Assembly: GCA_903858115.1 (NCBI GenBank)
Contig: CAIOHR010000344.1
Location: 37,385 to 101,384, forward strand
Origin: an uncultured Pirellula sp.
GTDB taxonomy: Bacteria; Planctomycetota; Planctomycetia; Pirellulales; Pirellulaceae
Direction: 5' to 3'
DNA: 64,000 nucleotides
The notes under the pieces are model-generated. The model was not told the DNA's origin. It did no database searches and was given only the letters and a program-made list of their open reading frames with translations. The position numbers and the translations under genes are program-made. Below, piece by piece: positions 17,815 through 27,024 of the stretch (the stretch's first letter is position 1; each line of letters starts with the position of its first letter).

Positions 17815-20493
17815 CTATCGCACGGTGACAAAGTCATTGTGATTCATCAAGACATGAGCCAAACTTTGATGAGAGAGGCTGACACTGGATTGGCCCAAGT
17901 AATCGGAACAGGATGCATACTCGGTCTCCGAAGGGAGTCTATTCAACGTCGAGAGAAAAAGAAGTCGTATGAACTCCTTTGAGTCTTGGTTCGTCTCGTT
18001 CCAAAGTCGATCTGCTAACGTTCGAGAAGCGACGCGACATAAAGTGCTGTTCGCGAGTACCAACGCTTGCTGAGGCACAATACTTGGGCGACGGATATAG
18101 CACTCCGATGGATTCGCTGCGTCAAAGAGCACCATCATTGTCATCTGCTTTTCGTAAGCTGTTCTAAAGTAAAGACTCCGCCTGTACACAGTCTCTCCGG
18201 AATCGTGACTAATGTCGGGGCCACCCACCTTGGTATCTAAGAGTCGACTGGACAAGAGAACGCCATCGCGAACCGCTTCGGCCTCCAATCGCAACGTATT
18301 GAATCGCCAATGATACCGGTTGTCGGGGTCGATCGCTTTCGACGCAGTCATCGACGCTTCATCTCCATGGGAAGCTCGACGATATACCTGCGAAGCGACG
18401 ATCTCACGGTGCAATTCCTTCATGTCCCAGTCGCTCTCGAGCAAGCGTTTCGCAAGATAATCTAGCAACTCCAGCAACTCGGGCTTGGGAGCCTTGAGAC
18501 CGAAATCAAAGGTGTTGGCGACCAACGGTGCACCAAAGTGCCTGGCCCAAATATGGTTAACTGCGACTCGTGCAGTAAGCGGGTTCGCAGGATCCACAAT
18601 CCAACGAGCCAATGCAGACCGTCGACCCGTGGACTGTTTCGGATATCCCTTGACGATGGCAGTGTAGTTTTTCAACCGAACGGACTCATCCAGCTTTCGC
18701 CATTTTTGATATGTCTCGGTTGTTTTATCCAGTTCCTTTTTGGCCTTATCGACAGCCGCTTTTTTCTTAGCTTCGTCTTTGGCATTCGATTTTTCTGCCT
18801 TCTCCAATGCGCGTTGTGCATTCCTCCACTGCAGTTCCGCGTTCGCTTCGATCCACCGCTCTTCGGCTTCCATGGCCGTCTTGCTCGTAGTTTGTGCTAA
18901 TGTGTCGTCGTTGCCCAAGTGCTTAGCTTTATCGGCAGCATATCGCGATTGCAAGGATTCAAGGGCTGTCTGCGCTTCTCGAAGCTTAGCTAGCTCTAGA
19001 GCCAGATCGAGATGATTGTTGGACGATAGATCGGTCGGCGATGCCATCTTCATTTTGTCATACGCTGCATTCAATTGGTTCATCGCAGTGCTGCATTTTT
19101 TCCATGCATTTTCCATTGCGAGCCGTTCATTCCCCTCGATCAACTCAGGCATGATGGCATCGGTTGGGAGCGAAATAGACTCGATAGCAAAGCTGCTTGC
19201 AATCGGAATAGATGAAGGAATGCCTGGTGCGATCGAGGTCTCTTTGTCCGGATGTTTATCGTCTCCTCGACGGAATAAATAGGTAGCTATTTGTAGATCG
19301 GAGTCGTAGATACGCGGAATCTCGGGGGTCGATTCGCTACCTGTTTTCTCGGTGCGTACATGATGCGGTTCGAACAAAGCCCGATAGCGGTAGTAATCGA
19401 CTTGAGAGATTGGATCGTATTTATGGTCGTGGCACTTCGCGCATTGAACCGTCAGCCCCAGCAAGGCTTTGGATGTATGCTCGACGGTGGCATCCAACCA
19501 GATGTTCCGATTCGAACTATGGAAATTGCGAGCCAAAAAACCTGTCGCTCGAATGGTTTTCGGATCAAGCGGGTATAGTTCATCGGCCGCCAACATCTCC
19601 AGAACCATCTGTTTGTACGACTTGTTCGTGTTTAACGATTCGACGATCCAGTCGCGCCAATGCCAGATGTTGCGTTGACTGCCACGCACCTCTTCTTTGT
19701 ATCCATCCCAATCGCTGTAACGCCAGACATCCATCCAATGCCTCGCCCAACGTTCACCATAAGCAGGCTTGTCAAGCAACCGATCGACAAGTTGTTCATA
19801 AGCGTCGGCACCATCATCGGAGACGAACGATTGAATCTCGTCCAGTGTCGGAGGTAATCCTGTCAAATCGAACGTCACGCGACGCAACAACGTATACTTG
19901 TCCGCTTGTGGAAGAGGCTCGAGGTTCTTCGCTTGATGGGCGCGTTCCAGAATTCCGTCGATGGTACCCATCGATTGTGACGACTCGGAAGCGTTCTCTT
20001 CTGTTGCGAGAGAGAGCAAGGGGCGAAAGGCCCAATGTTCGGCAGGGCTCGCGATGATTTCTTCATGTTCGGGTGCTGGCAATCCTGCAACAATCCACTG
20101 ACGAAGCAGTTCGATCTCATCAGCCTTCAATGCGACTCCCGCATCGGATGGCGGCATCCGTTCTTCCGAGTTCGCTGATGTAACCCGTTGAAGGAGTTCG
20201 CTTTCTTCAGGATCGTCAGGATCGACGACAGAACCGGAGGTCGCACCCTGGCGGATCAACTTGGAAGCATCCAATCGAAGCCCCGCTTCGCTCTTCACCG
20301 GACCGTGGCAGGCAACACACTTTTCCTGCAGCAGCGGCGCGATCTTCGTCGTATAAAGGTCCGTTTCCGCCAATCCTGTGCAGCAGCACAAGGCATTGGT
20401 AGAGAGTACGAAGAAAACGAACCAAGGAACCACAATCGATTTTCGGCGGTCCGAAAGCTCACAGCACGGATTTCTAGAGGAAAGTCGATGCAT
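17815..20493 (-). CDS. PSCyt1 cytochrome c / DUF1549 / DUF1553 surface protein
   Basis: 892 residues. A hydrophobic export segment (about 20-40) is followed by a planctomycete cytochrome c domain with heme motif CVACH (C59, C62, H63) and a distal 'ERMPPSDA' Met segment. The DUF1549 (PSCyt2) domain starts 'RRVTFDLTGLPPT' (204-216) and carries a second heme-type CAKCH (C351-H355). A charged coiled-coil insert lies near 490-600, then DUF1553 (PSD1) from 'RSALARWIVDPANPLTARV' to the end. Known planctomycete family; two heme sites suggest a redox role, but the substrate is unknown. The ATG at 20493 has AGGGGAGGG-type purines upstream. It opens an operon with the DUF1501 gene. Confidence 0.93.
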   Translation of the reverse strand: MHRLSSRNPCCELSDRRKSIVVPWFVFFVLSTNALCCCTGLAETDLYTTKIAPLLQEKCVACHGPVKSEAGLRLDASKLIRQGATSGSVVDPDDPEESELLQRVTSANSEERMPPSDAGVALKADEIELLRQWIVAGLPAPEHEEIIASPAEHWAFRPLLSLATEENASESSQSMGTIDGILERAHQAKNLEPLPQADKYTLLRRVTFDLTGLPPTLDEIQSFVSDDGADAYEQLVDRLLDKPAYGERWARHWMDVWRYSDWDGYKEEVRGSQRNIWHWRDWIVESLNTNKSYKQMVLEMLAADELYPLDPKTIRATGFLARNFHSSNRNIWLDATVEHTSKALLGLTVQCAKCHDHKYDPISQVDYYRYRALFEPHHVRTEKTGSESTPEIPRIYDSDLQIATYLFRRGDDKHPDKETSIAPGIPSSIPIASSFAIESISLPTDAIMPELIEGNERLAMENAWKKCSTAMNQLNAAYDKMKMASPTDLSSNNHLDLALELAKLREAQTALESLQSRYAADKAKHLGNDDTLAQTTSKTAMEAEERWIEANAELQWRNAQRALEKAEKSNAKDEAKKKAAVDKAKKELDKTTETYQKWRKLDESVRLKNYTAIVKGYPKQSTGRRSALARWIVDPANPLTARVAVNHIWARHFGAPLVANTFDFGLKAPKPELLELLDYLAKRLLESDWDMKELHREIVASQVYRRASHGDEASMTASKAIDPDNRYHWRFNTLRLEAEAVRDGVLLSSRLLDTKVGGPDISHDSGETVYRRSLYFRTAYEKQMTMMVLFDAANPSECYIRRPSIVPQQALVLANSTLCRVASRTLADRLWNETNQDSKEFIRLLFLSTLNRLPSETEYASCSDYLGQSSVSLSHQSLAHVLMNHNDFVTVR

Positions 20494-21123
20494 CGGCTTG
20501 TGACAGGGGAGGGAAAAGGTAGGTAAGGGAATGGGAGGACTCCTATGTAGGTAAAGTCCAGGTGCGATAGAACAACACTTGACTTAGCTTCCCCAATATA
20601 ATCGATAACTACCAGCGGCGGGGGAACCCAGGGGTGGCGGTGATGCGATGACCGTAACCGGATGGTCGGAGTCGAGTGGGTGGGGTTGCGTAGCTAAGAT
20701 GGGTGGGGTTGCGCAGGTAAGAGCCAGCAGCGTTTGGTCCATGAAGAGGTTTTTTTTCATCACGGGAGGAGGGCAGGTGTTGCGATTGGCAACATCGGCT
20801 GAACCAGACGTCGGCCGTATCGAGGAGATCGATCGGTTTTCGTTCGGTTTGTCACGACCGGTTTGAGGAGGTAAGTCGCTTCGAGGGGGATGAGGGCTCG
20901 TATCATAAGTCTCTCTAGGGTAGAGCTTTAGATTTCTCTGAGGCCGCGGCCAGGCACATCCGAAAGTCTGTTTTCGGGGCTGACTTGCGATTTAGGGAGG
21001 AATAGTGAGTCTTTTTGCGTGACAAGCCCCGTAAGCTTCGGCCTAGCGTTTGCAGTGGTTTCATGGTGGCGTTGCCGGGGGAGCCGTTTAAGGGAGGTGG
21101 GGCAATGTAACGGTTGTAAGTAA
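20494..21123. other. 630-bp gene-free, G-rich spacer between divergent units
   Basis: No convincing ORF on either strand. The plus strand is rich in G-runs (GGGGGAACCCAGGGG, GGGAGGAGGGC). It holds a 23-bp tandem repeat (separate entry), an A/T tract at 20750-20758 and several short palindromes. It must contain the promoters of both the PSCyt operon (minus) and the sigma-kinase genes (plus), but I could not pick either. A TTGACT/TATAAT pair at 20579/20597 is spaced only 12 bp apart and is not credible as a promoter. Confidence 0.6.
20677..20722 (+). repeat. 23-bp direct tandem repeat, two copies
   Basis: Copies at 20677-20699 and 20700-20722 share TGGGTGGGGTTGCG, then T/C, AG, C/G, TAAGA, with two mismatches. 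It lies in the divergent spacer upstream of the ECF sigma gene. Its G-rich character differs from the flanks. It could be a protein-binding site, or a remnant of an interspersed repeat. Confidence 0.75.
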
Positions 21124-21756
21124 ATGGGGGATTCGGCTGTGATCAACATCGAGAATTGGTTGAGTCAGGCACAGGGGGGCGACAACGACGCCTTGGGCCG
21201 GTTACTGGGTGCGCACATGAATTATTTGAAGACCCTTGCTTATGCGCAGATGGATGATCGTTTGAGACGGCGTGTTGGGGCTTCGGACATTGTGCAGGAG
21301 ACATTGTTGGAGGCCCACCGAGACTTTCTGCACTACGTCGGCAAATCTCCAGCAGAGTTCAGTGGCTGGCTCCGCATGATTCTTATCAACAACGTGCGAC
21401 GGGCGATCGAGTGTCACGTGAGGACCGCGAAGCGGGATGTTCGGCGCGAGTTGTCGCTCAGCGATATCCAAGGTCGAACCGATAAGTCGGCCGCCCGGCT
21501 CGAGTCATTGATCGCGTCACAGAGTACTTCTGTCAGTTCGGTGCTTCAGCGGCACGAGTCTCTCATTCAGCTATCCGACTCCATCGCTCGATTACCTGCA
21601 GAGTACCGCGAGGTGATCATACTGCGCCACATTCAAGATCTCCCATTCAAAGAAATTGCAGAACGTCTAAGCAAAACCAGCGGCGCTGTGCGAATGATCT
21701 GGATGCGAGCTATTGAAAAGCTCCGCGAGTCGTCGGTTTCGAGTGCAGGAAGGTAA
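21124..21756 (+). CDS. ECF-type RNA polymerase sigma factor (planctomycete subfamily)
   Basis: 210 residues with regions sigma-2 and sigma-4 only. Sigma-2: 'DRLRRRVGASDIVQETLLEA' and 'FSGWLRMILINNVRR'. Sigma-4: 'LPAEYREVIILRHIQDLPF' followed by the helix-turn-helix 'EIAERLSKTSGAVRMIWMRA'. The pattern fits the Planctomycetaceae-specific sigma-70 subfamily. It directs RNA polymerase to a specific regulon. GTG at 21139 is an alternative start with GGGGGA seven bases upstream and may be preferable to the ATG at 21124. The kinase gene begins four bases after its stop, the usual planctomycete arrangement in which a kinase replaces an anti-sigma factor. Confidence 0.9.
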   Translation: MGDSAVINIENWLSQAQGGDNDALGRLLGAHMNYLKTLAYAQMDDRLRRRVGASDIVQETLLEAHRDFLHYVGKSPAEFSGWLRMILINNVRRAIECHVRTAKRDVRRELSLSDIQGRTDKSAARLESLIASQSTSVSSVLQRHESLIQLSDSIARLPAEYREVIILRHIQDLPFKEIAERLSKTSGAVRMIWMRAIEKLRESSVSSAGR

Positions 21757-21759
21757 TTG

Positions 21760-24255
21760 ATGGCTGACTCGCACATGTTACACGGGATTGACGCGTTGCC
21801 TCCCGACTTGCAAGAGCGACTTGCAGATTTTCTAGAGCAGTATGCAATCAGTGTGGAGCGAGGCGAGCCCATCTCGCATACCGAGTTAGTTCAGCAGTAT
21901 CCGCATCTTCAAGGCTGTTTAGATCGGATGATGGCTGACATCAACGCGTTGTGCAGAATCCCGCACGACCACAAGGCGAATGCGATGGGGGGGGGCCATA
22001 TCGGTTCGGTCGCAAAAGGGACCATGCTGGGCGATTTCGAGATTCTACGCGAGATTGGTCGCGGAGGCATGGGCGTTGTGTATCTGGCACAGCAGCAGTC
22101 CCTTCAACGGCTTGTTGCTCTCAAGATCCTTCCGTTTGCGGCCATTCTCGATCCCAACCAGGTGGCGAGGTTTCAGACCGAAGCTCAGGCCGCTGCGAGC
22201 TTGCATCATCCGAACATCGTGCCGGTCTATTCGGTCGGCTGTGAACGGGGCGTGTATTACTATAGCATGCAATACATCGATGGCCAAACCATGGAAGCGT
22301 TTCTAGTGTCTCTCAAGCATGGGAACGCGTTGGAATCTTCCTGGACGGATTCCATCTCTGGAAGCTTGAATGCTGATTGCGTCGATTCCGTTCCGAACTC
22401 CGTTCGCTCCACGCGACGGACTCTGCGGAGTGTCAACTACATTCGACAAGTCGTCAGAAAGATGGCGGATGTTGCGCGAGCCCTCGACTTTGCCCACTCG
22501 AGGGGAATTATCCACCGCGATATCAAGCCTTCGAACTTGATGGTAGATCGCGGAGGAAATCTTTGGCTGACCGATTTCGGTCTGGCTCGAATTCAAGACG
22601 GCCAGAGTGTCACAATCGACGGGGATCTGGTGGGGACGCTGCGGTACATGAGTCCCGAGCAAGCGAACGGAAAAACCCACCTAGTAGATCATCGAGCCGA
22701 CATCTATTCATTCGGAGTCACACTGTATGAAATGCTGACACTCCGTTCCGCATACGATGGGGCCGATCGATGCTCCGTGTTAGCCGCGATCCAGCGCGCT
22801 AGGCCGGTTCCATTGCGATTGATCAATCCTTCGATCACCATGGATCTTGAAACCATCATCGCCAAGTGCATGTCGACGGAGAAGGATGAGCGTTATGCGA
22901 CTGCCGGAGCCTTGGCGGACGATCTACACCGGTTTCTCAACCACGAGCCGATCGCAGCTAGGCGACCATCGGTAATCGATCGGGTTGGGAAGTGGGCGCT
23001 GCGCAAGAAGAAGTGGGTGGCGGCTACAGGACTCGCCATCCTCATGCTCGCGTTCGGTTCGATGTCATTCACATTTTTCATCCTGCAGCAGCGGAATCGC
23101 GCCGAATTGTTCGCGAACAATGCGCAGGTGATTGTGGATCGCTTCGGCTCCGATTTTGCTGATCAACTGGAGGGTATCCCTGGTACCGAGGAAATACGAA
23201 GGAACATTCTTCGCGAGACATCGGAATACTACTCGCAGTTGATCGAGTATTCCGAGAACGATCCTGCGCTCGCACGCCAGGCGGCGCACGCCGCTCACCG
23301 TCTGGCCGCGATTTCGCAGCGTCTAGGGAACCTGGAAGCGGCTGATCTTGCTTATCGAGATGCATTGCGGAGATGGGGTCGATATCTAATGCCGCATAGC
23401 ATATCCCCTGAAGACACAGCAGCTATCGCTGCATGTCATCGGGATTTTGCAGTGCTTCAGAGCAGGCTCGGTGATAACCAAACCGCACAATACTACTTTG
23501 ATAAAGCGATGGCTTTGCTGATTCCTACTGTAGATTCCGGGAATCTTAATTTCCGACGCATCGTCGAACGCGCCAAGACAAGATCGGAATACAGCATGTT
23601 TTGCGCAAAGGCCGGGAAAACAGCGGTTGCGATCGACCTGCTGAAAGAATCCGTTGTCGAATTGGAAAAGTCTCTTGAACAGGCGCCTGAGATTCTTCGG
23701 ATCGATGCGATTGCTCAGATTGTACTTACCCTCAACAATTACGCGTCGATCATCCTGGACCAAAATCCTGAACTCGCAGGGGATCTGTTGCAAAAAGCAA
23801 TGCGATTACAAGTCGATACAGGACAATTTCGACGGGATCTTACCAACCGCATGCTGGTCGCGATCGTGCAGAGTAATCTTGGAATGGCAGAAAGAAAGCT
23901 CGGTCATTCGATGGCGGCTGAAGGACGATTCCAGCGAGCCCACGACGAGTTGCAATCCATTCTGCAGCGTTACCCCGATTACGTCAAAGCACATGTGGAA
24001 TTAGCCGCGTGTTACAACAATTGGGCGCAATTGCATCTAGACAATCGAGATCGCGAACTTGCAAAACACTGCTTCGAAGAGTCGCAATCTCTTCTATTGA
24101 ATGCGCAAGTAAAATTTCCTGCACAACCCGAGATATCCCATTTCCTGAATCGTATTCAGCGGAACCTTAGTATCCTTCAGGAATCCAACAAGGAGGCGAT
24201 GAGAGAGAGCAGCAAAGGTAGAGCCACGCTTGTTTCAGGCGACGACCTTTCATGA
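21760..24255 (+). CDS. Membrane Ser/Thr protein kinase with TPR sensor domain
   Basis: 831 residues from ATG 21760, preceded by AGGAAGG; a TTG one codon earlier is less likely. An N-terminal helical region (1-88) leads into a Hanks-type kinase: glycine loop 'IGRGGMGVVYLA' (99-110), K122, catalytic 'HRDIKPSN' with D254, 'DFGLAR', and 'GTLRYMSPEQ'. One membrane segment near 419-443 separates it from an exported C-terminal TPR-like helical domain ('AHRLAAISQRLGNLEAADLA'). It is directly coupled to the ECF sigma gene. In planctomycetes such kinases are proposed to phosphorylate the sigma factor in response to an outside signal; that is inference for this pair. All catalytic residues are present. 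Confidence 0.92.
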   Translation: MADSHMLHGIDALPPDLQERLADFLEQYAISVERGEPISHTELVQQYPHLQGCLDRMMADINALCRIPHDHKANAMGGGHIGSVAKGTMLGDFEILREIGRGGMGVVYLAQQQSLQRLVALKILPFAAILDPNQVARFQTEAQAAASLHHPNIVPVYSVGCERGVYYYSMQYIDGQTMEAFLVSLKHGNALESSWTDSISGSLNADCVDSVPNSVRSTRRTLRSVNYIRQVVRKMADVARALDFAHSRGIIHRDIKPSNLMVDRGGNLWLTDFGLARIQDGQSVTIDGDLVGTLRYMSPEQANGKTHLVDHRADIYSFGVTLYEMLTLRSAYDGADRCSVLAAIQRARPVPLRLINPSITMDLETIIAKCMSTEKDERYATAGALADDLHRFLNHEPIAARRPSVIDRVGKWALRKKKWVAATGLAILMLAFGSMSFTFFILQQRNRAELFANNAQVIVDRFGSDFADQLEGIPGTEEIRRNILRETSEYYSQLIEYSENDPALARQAAHAAHRLAAISQRLGNLEAADLAYRDALRRWGRYLMPHSISPEDTAAIAACHRDFAVLQSRLGDNQTAQYYFDKAMALLIPTVDSGNLNFRRIVERAKTRSEYSMFCAKAGKTAVAIDLLKESVVELEKSLEQAPEILRIDAIAQIVLTLNNYASIILDQNPELAGDLLQKAMRLQVDTGQFRRDLTNRMLVAIVQSNLGMAERKLGHSMAAEGRFQRAHDELQSILQRYPDYVKAHVELAACYNNWAQLHLDNRDRELAKHCFEESQSLLLNAQVKFPAQPEISHFLNRIQRNLSILQESNKEAMRESSKGRATLVSGDDLS

Positions 24256-24319
24256 GTCCGTGCGGAACCAATTTCCGAGGTCGGAAGTTTCTTATAGAAG
24301 AAAAGTGAATTGAGATGCT

Positions 24320-25759
24320 ATGAAGCGAATGACAACACTCAGAAAAAAAATTCTAGCGAGTTTGGAACGCTTTGAACTACGCATTTGCATGGCGGGCGAT
24401 CTGTATGCGCTACCTGAGGAAGTAATCGATGTTCTTGATCCGATGCCAGTCGCGGATTTCGTCGATTCCCCCTTGGTCGAACAACCAGAGGATTTCATCA
24501 ATCATGAAAACGATTCCTCCTCGCATACCGATCTAGTGGAATTTTTCCCAGTGATCGACGGTGACTTAGATTTTGTAGATGTATTCATCGATGTTTGGGT
24601 AGACAATCTCGAGCCCGATGACCCCCCAAGCGATGGTCAGGGACAAATTGACAACGATGGTGAGCTAAGCAATTTCCTCCCAGACGATGTCGTCGGATAT
24701 CTACCCATCGAAAGTGAGAAGAGCGAGGACCCTAACGCAGATCCTCCCTCGATTCCTTCTGCCGATCAACGCATAGATCGTCTGCCACCAAGAAGGGGCG
24801 AGCCAGTTGCGGACGATGACTCGATCGAAAACGCCGATCTCCCTGTCGATTCGGGGTGGTTGGCCATCAAAACACCCGATCCGCCTCCGCAAGATGACAC
24901 GAATCCGACGCCTCAACCATCATCGCCGTCAGAAGATGAAGATTCGAGATTGAACTTCAGCCCGGGGCACCAAGAATCGACGAAACATTCCGCAAATCGA
25001 GCGGTGCAGGAAAGGAATCCTGTTGTCGGCGTAACTTCCCTTGAGAATCGATCTGCAAGCAGCCATCACAACCTAGCGGTCGGTCTTCCTTCTGCAGACA
25101 GGGGCATGCAGCGTTTCAGTTCCACAGACATCGCATTCACGACCATCAATCAGAAGGCTACCGATCCATCCTTCACAGCCGACGCTCTTGCGCTACGCTC
25201 GTTCGCTATCTCACGTCAATCTCTTGAGGATTCGCCTAAGTACTTCGCGCGTCATCAAGAATTCAGAAGTCGAGTCGCGACTCTCAGGGAATCCTACTCG
25301 GATCCGTCCGTTCGGCATGAAACCGAGGATATTGCCCGGGTCATTTCAGACCAAGTTGCCGGCGATTTGATGATAAAAAATGCCTATGGTACCGGGGTGG
25401 CAGAACGCTCCATGTATCCGGTTGCCGCTGTACTGACGGGGCTAGTCTTGAGCGCGGAGTCTGAATCTATCCCCGAACCTGACCAAAGAGCAGCGAACAA
25501 GTTCTCAAGCGATGGGATTGTGCAAGCAAAAATGAAGCTCCAGGCCTCGGAACCCGAACCCGAGTCCGAGCCCGAGTCCGAGTCCGAGTCCCCGAGCCCA
25601 CGCGAGCATCGATCCCTACAGCGATTCCTGGGCCTGATCATGGCGGGTGCTTTGATCGCGATCCAAGAATCCAGTCGACCCCTCCAAAACTATTACGATA
25701 GAAAAAATTCGTTACATCGAAAGCGTATCTCAGCCTTGAAGAATAGCTCGAATTCGTAG
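24320..25759 (+). CDS. Acidic surface-type protein with LEPR-XLL-like N-terminus
   Basis: 479 residues, no known enzyme domain. Residues 15-27 read 'LERFELRICMAGD', the LEPR-XLL-like motif found at the start of planctomycete secreted giants. Residues 28-250 are very acidic and proline-rich (likely disordered). A helical region follows, then E-P/E-S hexanucleotide repeats coding 'EPEPESEPESESES' (25549-25590). A hydrophobic helix 'FLGLIMAGALIAIQ' and a basic tail end the protein, an order reminiscent of a C-terminal anchor or sorting signal. It lies 64 bp behind the kinase, in the same direction, and 63 bp before another protein with the same N-terminal motif. Confidence 0.75.
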   Translation: MKRMTTLRKKILASLERFELRICMAGDLYALPEEVIDVLDPMPVADFVDSPLVEQPEDFINHENDSSSHTDLVEFFPVIDGDLDFVDVFIDVWVDNLEPDDPPSDGQGQIDNDGELSNFLPDDVVGYLPIESEKSEDPNADPPSIPSADQRIDRLPPRRGEPVADDDSIENADLPVDSGWLAIKTPDPPPQDDTNPTPQPSSPSEDEDSRLNFSPGHQESTKHSANRAVQERNPVVGVTSLENRSASSHHNLAVGLPSADRGMQRFSSTDIAFTTINQKATDPSFTADALALRSFAISRQSLEDSPKYFARHQEFRSRVATLRESYSDPSVRHETEDIARVISDQVAGDLMIKNAYGTGVAERSMYPVAAVLTGLVLSAESESIPEPDQRAANKFSSDGIVQAKMKLQASEPEPESEPESESESPSPREHRSLQRFLGLIMAGALIAIQESSRPLQNYYDRKNSLHRKRISALKNSSNS

Positions 25760-25822
25760 CAGAAACAGCTAAACATCGTCGGGATTATTCTCGACGGAAT
25801 CACTTCAAGGGAGAAACTTCTC

Positions 25823-26911
25823 ATGATCAATCGTAAACAGCGTAGCAGGAGCCGAAAAACTCACTGCTTCTCCCGAGCACTTCGACACGAGTTGCTCGAA
25901 TGCCGGAATTTGATGGCCGGGGATATCGTCGATACCCCCACGGATCCCTTTATCGAACTCAGTTCCGGGCAAGCGGAAGTCCGAGCCTCGCTCGATTTCG
26001 AAGGGGACGTCGATGCCCTCCGCCTCGATGTCTCGACATACGACTCGTTTGCCGCAGGAGCTTGGAAGACAAATGGCGAATCGTTGAAAATCCGAGTTCT
26101 CGACGCCACCGGACAGGATATCTCGGAGACTGTCGTTGACTCCTCGGGCGTCATCAGCCTGGTTGGATCGGCAACAGGTGCGTACTCGCTCGCAGTCTCG
26201 AGTGATCCCAATGAAGTCGCGGATTACATCGTTCGTGTGAAGGCATGGACCGAGGGAGGCTGGACTACTTTCCCGGATACCGATGATGCCGATGGCCGCA
26301 AGGATCCGTCCGGTGGAGATCCGGAAGTTGGTATCCCTGATGGCTCCGGAGGGGACACCCCCGATCGAGGACCAGGTGAAGATTCCGACATCCGCATTGT
26401 GCTCCGCGATGGTGTGTATTACTACGAGGACGAAGTAAAGCGACCCGCGGGCGATTCTCCGTCGAGCGACGGTTCCGGCGCGGGTGAAGGTGGCGGACAA
26501 CTTATCGAAGTAAGTCTGCCGCGGAGCAAGCACAATGCGGCATCACCCGCGGATGTGGATGGTGACACTAGGCTGACTCCGCTCGATGCTCTCGGTTTGA
26601 TCAACCTGCTCAATCAGTATGGTGGTGGCGATGTCGCTAGCGTTGGCGCGTTGTCGGCTCAAGCCGGAGGATCTCAAGATGACATGTTCATCGACACCAA
26701 CAATGACGGATTCATCAGTCCACTGGATGTGCTGTTTGTCATCAACCAACTCAATAACCAGGCACATGTGACCCCCGGAGCAGCAGCTGTTGCGGAGGGA
26801 GAGCGGAATGCATTGGCGAGCGATGCGGCTTTCGCGTCGATGATGACCTGGACTTCCATGACGGATGATGAGGATGAGTTGGGATTGTTTTCCAACGGTC
26901 GGTTCATCTGA
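25823..26911 (+). CDS. Secreted LEPR-XLL protein with a dockerin type I domain
   Basis: 362 residues. The N-terminus is basic, then 'LLECRNLMAGDIVD' (24-37) matches the LEPR-XLL-like motif. Residues about 50-145 form a beta-sandwich that looks like the pre-peptidase C-terminal/Ig-like type ('GDVDALRLDVSTYDSFAAG', 'GAYSLAVSSDPNEVADYIV'). Two dockerin-type calcium loops follow: 'DVDGDTRLTPLDALGLIN' near 244 and 'DTNNDGFISPLDVLFVIN' near 290. GAGA purines precede the ATG. Dockerins bind calcium and partner cohesins; here that suggests attachment in the surface layer. It is probably a target of the sigma/kinase pair upstream (inference from position). Confidence 0.85.
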   Translation: MINRKQRSRSRKTHCFSRALRHELLECRNLMAGDIVDTPTDPFIELSSGQAEVRASLDFEGDVDALRLDVSTYDSFAAGAWKTNGESLKIRVLDATGQDISETVVDSSGVISLVGSATGAYSLAVSSDPNEVADYIVRVKAWTEGGWTTFPDTDDADGRKDPSGGDPEVGIPDGSGGDTPDRGPGEDSDIRIVLRDGVYYYEDEVKRPAGDSPSSDGSGAGEGGGQLIEVSLPRSKHNAASPADVDGDTRLTPLDALGLINLLNQYGGGDVASVGALSAQAGGSQDDMFIDTNNDGFISPLDVLFVINQLNNQAHVTPGAAAVAEGERNALASDAAFASMMTWTSMTDDEDELGLFSNGRFI

Positions 26912-26947
26912 TAGATTTGAGAGTTGACAACAAGGGATTTACGACGA

Positions 26948-26971
26948 AAGCGAGTTCAAATGAACTCGCTT
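26948..26971. terminator. Perfect hairpin between convergent genes
   Basis: Ten to eleven perfect pairs (AAGCGAGTTC / GAACTCGCTT) around an AAAT loop, in the 113-bp gap between the dockerin gene (+) and the ThuA gene (-). No T-run follows on either strand, so it is terminator-like by position and stability only. Confidence 0.5.
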
Positions 26972-27024
26972 GGTTCGCTTTGTGAACTTAATGCGCATTG
27001 CGGACTTAGTGCTAGGTGCCACGG

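Noticed and set aside
19410..20057. A 215-codon plus-strand ORF
   Set aside because: Antisense to the DUF1549 domain of the PSCyt gene, with no family resemblance and an R/C/H-rich composition.
20579..20602. TTGACT and TATAAT boxes as a promoter
   Set aside because: Spacing is only 12 bp, outside the workable range for sigma-70.
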